From: Archaeoglobi archaeon JdFR-42
GTDB lineage: Archaea; Halobacteriota; Archaeoglobi; Archaeoglobales; JdFR-42
Reading direction: 5' to 3'
DNA: 53,187 bases
NCBI GenBank assembly: GCA_002010305.1
Contig: MTND01000025.1
Location: 1 to 53,187, forward strand
The notes below the pieces were generated by a model. It ran no database searches, was not told where the DNA came from, and saw only the letters and a list, made by a program, of their open reading frames with translations. This document shows, piece by piece, positions 51,485-53,187 of this stretch (within the stretch, counting starts at the first letter, position 1; every line of letters starts with the position of its first letter). Both the position numbers and the translations under genes were made by a program.

Positions 51485-53044
51485 TCAGTTTTTCTCAGCA
51501 TATCTTTTTCTTAGCTCGTATTTCAGGATTTTTCCGCTAGGATTCTTAGGCAGATTATCTATAAACTTCACAATCTTTGGTTTTTTGTAGCTTGCCAGTC
51601 TCTCCTTGCAAAACTGGATTATCTCATCTTCCGTAGTTCTAGCACCTTCTTTGAGTACGATAACCGCCATTACATTCTCCCCCCAGACCTCATCAGGCAC
51701 TCCAATAACTGCTGCTTCTAGAACAGCAGGATGCTGATACAAAATTTCTTCGACCTCTCTTGGATATATATTCTCTCCTCCGCTAATTATAACATCTTTT
51801 TTTCGATCCACCACATAGATATATCCCCTCTCATCGAGCTTCCCTATGTCCCCAGTGAGAAGCCATCCGTTTTTCAGAGTTTTGTTCGTCTCTTCATCCA
51901 TTTTCCAGTATCCTTTCATTATGAAATCGCTTTTGACAGCAATTTCCCCTAGCTCTCCTACTGGTACATCGTTCATATTGTTATCTACGATTCTAACTGT
52001 GACACCTATCGCAGGAAATCCGGCCGATTGTAAACGTCCCTCTGATGCCTCATCTCCGATTTGATGATCCTCCTTATGAAGGGCAGTAACCAATGGCCCA
52101 GCTTCGGTTAATCCATATCCTTGAATTAAGGTATCTCCAAATACTTCAAGGGTTTTCTTTAACAATGCTAAAGGCATGGGAGAAGAAGCATACCATACCG
52201 TCCTAAGACTGCCCATATCGTATTTCTTCACTTCAGGGACTTCCAGTATAAAAGATATCATCGTAGGTACAAGCTGAGTGGTGGTTATTCTATAGTGCTC
52301 TACATCTTCAAGAAACTGTTTTGGATCAAATTTGTCCCTTATGAATACAGTACAGCTCCTTAAAGTGTGGGAGAGTGGGAGAGCCCTCCCTCCGACGTGA
52401 TATAGTGGCATAATTGCGAGATGTGTGTCATCTCTCACCAGAGCCTGCTCCATCAATAAGGCTTTTGCATTTTCAATCTGACCTTTATGGGAAAGCATCA
52501 CACCTTTGGGTAGTCCAGTGGTCCCGCTCGTGTACATTAAATAAACCACATCATCACTTTCTATCTGGATTTCGGGTTCAGTGATATGGGACTTGGACAT
52601 CACCACCTCATAGGATAGATAATCTCCAATTCGACCTCCCACGGAGATAAACCTCTCAACGGAATCCAGTTCCGATTCAATTTTTTTTACCACATCTAAA
52701 TAATCAGATTCAAAAAATAGCACCCTAGATTCTGAATGGTTCAAAAGCAACTTTATTTCATCAGGAGCAAGTCGGAAGTTTATAGGGACTATGGTGAATC
52801 CCCCCCTTTCTCCGACACCATATACCTCCATGTATTCTATAGAGTTTTTAGATAGAATCGCTAGCCTGTCCCCTTTTTCGAATCCCTCTTCATTCAGATA
52901 ATTAATCAGTCTGTAAACCCTATCCCTAAATTCTCTGAAGGTTACGTATTGTGTAAATTTCTTCCCCAATCTTCCAAAAGCGAAGGCTAATTTATCTGGA
53001 AATATCTTTGCATTTCTTTCGATAATATCTCCAAGAGACTTCAC
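51485..53044 (-). CDS. AMP-forming acyl-CoA synthetase
   Basis: The 519-residue ANL-superfamily enzyme shows the P-loop YTSGTTGLPKGVMLSH (about 175-190), YGLTEAGPLVTALHKEDH, the hinge TGDIGKLDERGYIYVVDRKK and the catalytic lysine region PKNPSGKILKYELRKR. It activates a carboxylic acid to its CoA ester via an acyl-AMP. Chain-length specificity cannot be read. GTG start with GGGGTGA 6 bases upstream. It is probably co-transcribed with the upstream hydantoinase-like gene. Confidence 0.9.
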   Translation of the reverse strand: MKSLGDIIERNAKIFPDKLAFAFGRLGKKFTQYVTFREFRDRVYRLINYLNEEGFEKGDRLAILSKNSIEYMEVYGVGERGGFTIVPINFRLAPDEIKLLLNHSESRVLFFESDYLDVVKKIESELDSVERFISVGGRIGDYLSYEVVMSKSHITEPEIQIESDDVVYLMYTSGTTGLPKGVMLSHKGQIENAKALLMEQALVRDDTHLAIMPLYHVGGRALPLSHTLRSCTVFIRDKFDPKQFLEDVEHYRITTTQLVPTMISFILEVPEVKKYDMGSLRTVWYASSPMPLALLKKTLEVFGDTLIQGYGLTEAGPLVTALHKEDHQIGDEASEGRLQSAGFPAIGVTVRIVDNNMNDVPVGELGEIAVKSDFIMKGYWKMDEETNKTLKNGWLLTGDIGKLDERGYIYVVDRKKDVIISGGENIYPREVEEILYQHPAVLEAAVIGVPDEVWGENVMAVIVLKEGARTTEDEIIQFCKERLASYKKPKIVKFIDNLPKNPSGKILKYELRKRYAEKN

Positions 53045-53077
53045 TGAATCACCCCAATTGAAAGAGAGTAAACCACT

Positions 53078-53187
53078 TCACCTGCTCCTCAACTGCTCTG
53101 TCCTCTCCCAATCTATTTCCAACGTATCTGGATTTATCACTACACCATAATCTCTCTCTGCAGATTCTATGGAAATCAGCTCATTCC
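53078..53187 (-). CDS. C-terminal end of a hydantoinase B/oxoprolinase-like protein (partial)
   Basis: The last 36 codons of a gene entering from the right edge read NELISIESAERDYGVVINPD, then TLEIDWERTEQLRSR and stop. The pattern SAERDYGVVI...D.ERTEQLR is typical of the C-terminus of HyuB-type proteins (hydantoinase B, acetone/acetophenone carboxylase subunits). The stop is 33 bp before the acyl-CoA synthetase start. The identity rests on few residues. Confidence 0.5.
   Translation of the reverse strand, partial: NELISIESAERDYGVVINPDTLEIDWERTEQLRSR

Overview
The window is archaeal, almost certainly euryarchaeal. The evidence is a complete S10/spc-type ribosomal protein cluster in archaeal gene order with archaea-only members (L32e, L19e, S4e, the RNase P protein Rpp29, archaeal-type adenylate kinase, Cbf5), glycerol-1-phosphate dehydrogenase for archaeal lipids, UPF0179, and TATA boxes 25-35 bp upstream of many starts, often with no room for a leader. 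A DUF5371-type small protein, the helix-hairpin-helix N-terminus on L32e and the absence of L34e/L14e between secY and cbf5 point towards the Methanosarcina/ANME/Syntrophoarchaeum side of the euryarchaea. No methanogenesis gene is present to settle this.

Region 1 (1-13.8 kb) is accessory and partly decayed. It starts with broken genes: remnants of a DUF5655-like domain, the C-terminal half of an AlbA_2/HATPase regulator, a frameshifted membrane protein and an ArdC-like zincin fragment. A Shedu-like (DUF4263) nuclease gene follows, then small proteins, a ferritin-like gene interrupted at an 11-nt G tract, and an antitoxin with a frameshifted RelE-type toxin. Next come a tyrosine recombinase with a nearby perfect hairpin/dyad, an overlapping XPB helicase-Bax1 nuclease pair, an NrtS-like membrane protein, a tRNA-Arg(GCG) and a radical SAM protein of the DNA-repair-linked type.

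Region 2 (14.1-30.5 kb) is the conserved translation/secretion block on the + strand: SPOUT methyltransferase, L3, L4, L23, L2, S19, L22, S3, L29, Rpp29, S17, L14, L24, S4e, L5, S14, S8, L6, L32e, L19e, L18, S5, L30, L15, SecY, Adk, a DUF106 (Oxa1/EMC3-like) insertase, Cmk and Cbf5. Many neighbours overlap by a few bases.

Region 3 (30.6-42.3 kb) mixes regulation and housekeeping. It holds a BlaI-like repressor with a membrane metallopeptidase, preceded by tandem palindromic operators. It also holds a doubled PhoU-TrkA_C protein, an anchored thioredoxin, UPF0179 with G1P dehydrogenase, DUF63, a SpoIIM-like protein, prolyl-tRNA synthetase, a PPP phosphatase, a radical SAM/SPASM protein, a Yip1 protein and uracil phosphoribosyltransferase.

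Region 4 (42.3-53.2 kb) looks like amino-acid or organic-acid catabolism. A tightly packed minus-strand operon encodes a class V aminotransferase, a threonine-synthase-like enzyme, an ornithine cyclodeaminase/alanine dehydrogenase-like enzyme, a four-cluster ferredoxin, a tungsten-type aldehyde:ferredoxin oxidoreductase and a MoaD-like protein. It lies next to an Lrp regulator and a divergent APC amino-acid permease. Methylmalonyl-CoA epimerase, an AMP-forming acyl-CoA synthetase and the tail of a hydantoinase-B-like gene follow. Functions are family assignments from reading the sequence; no search was run.
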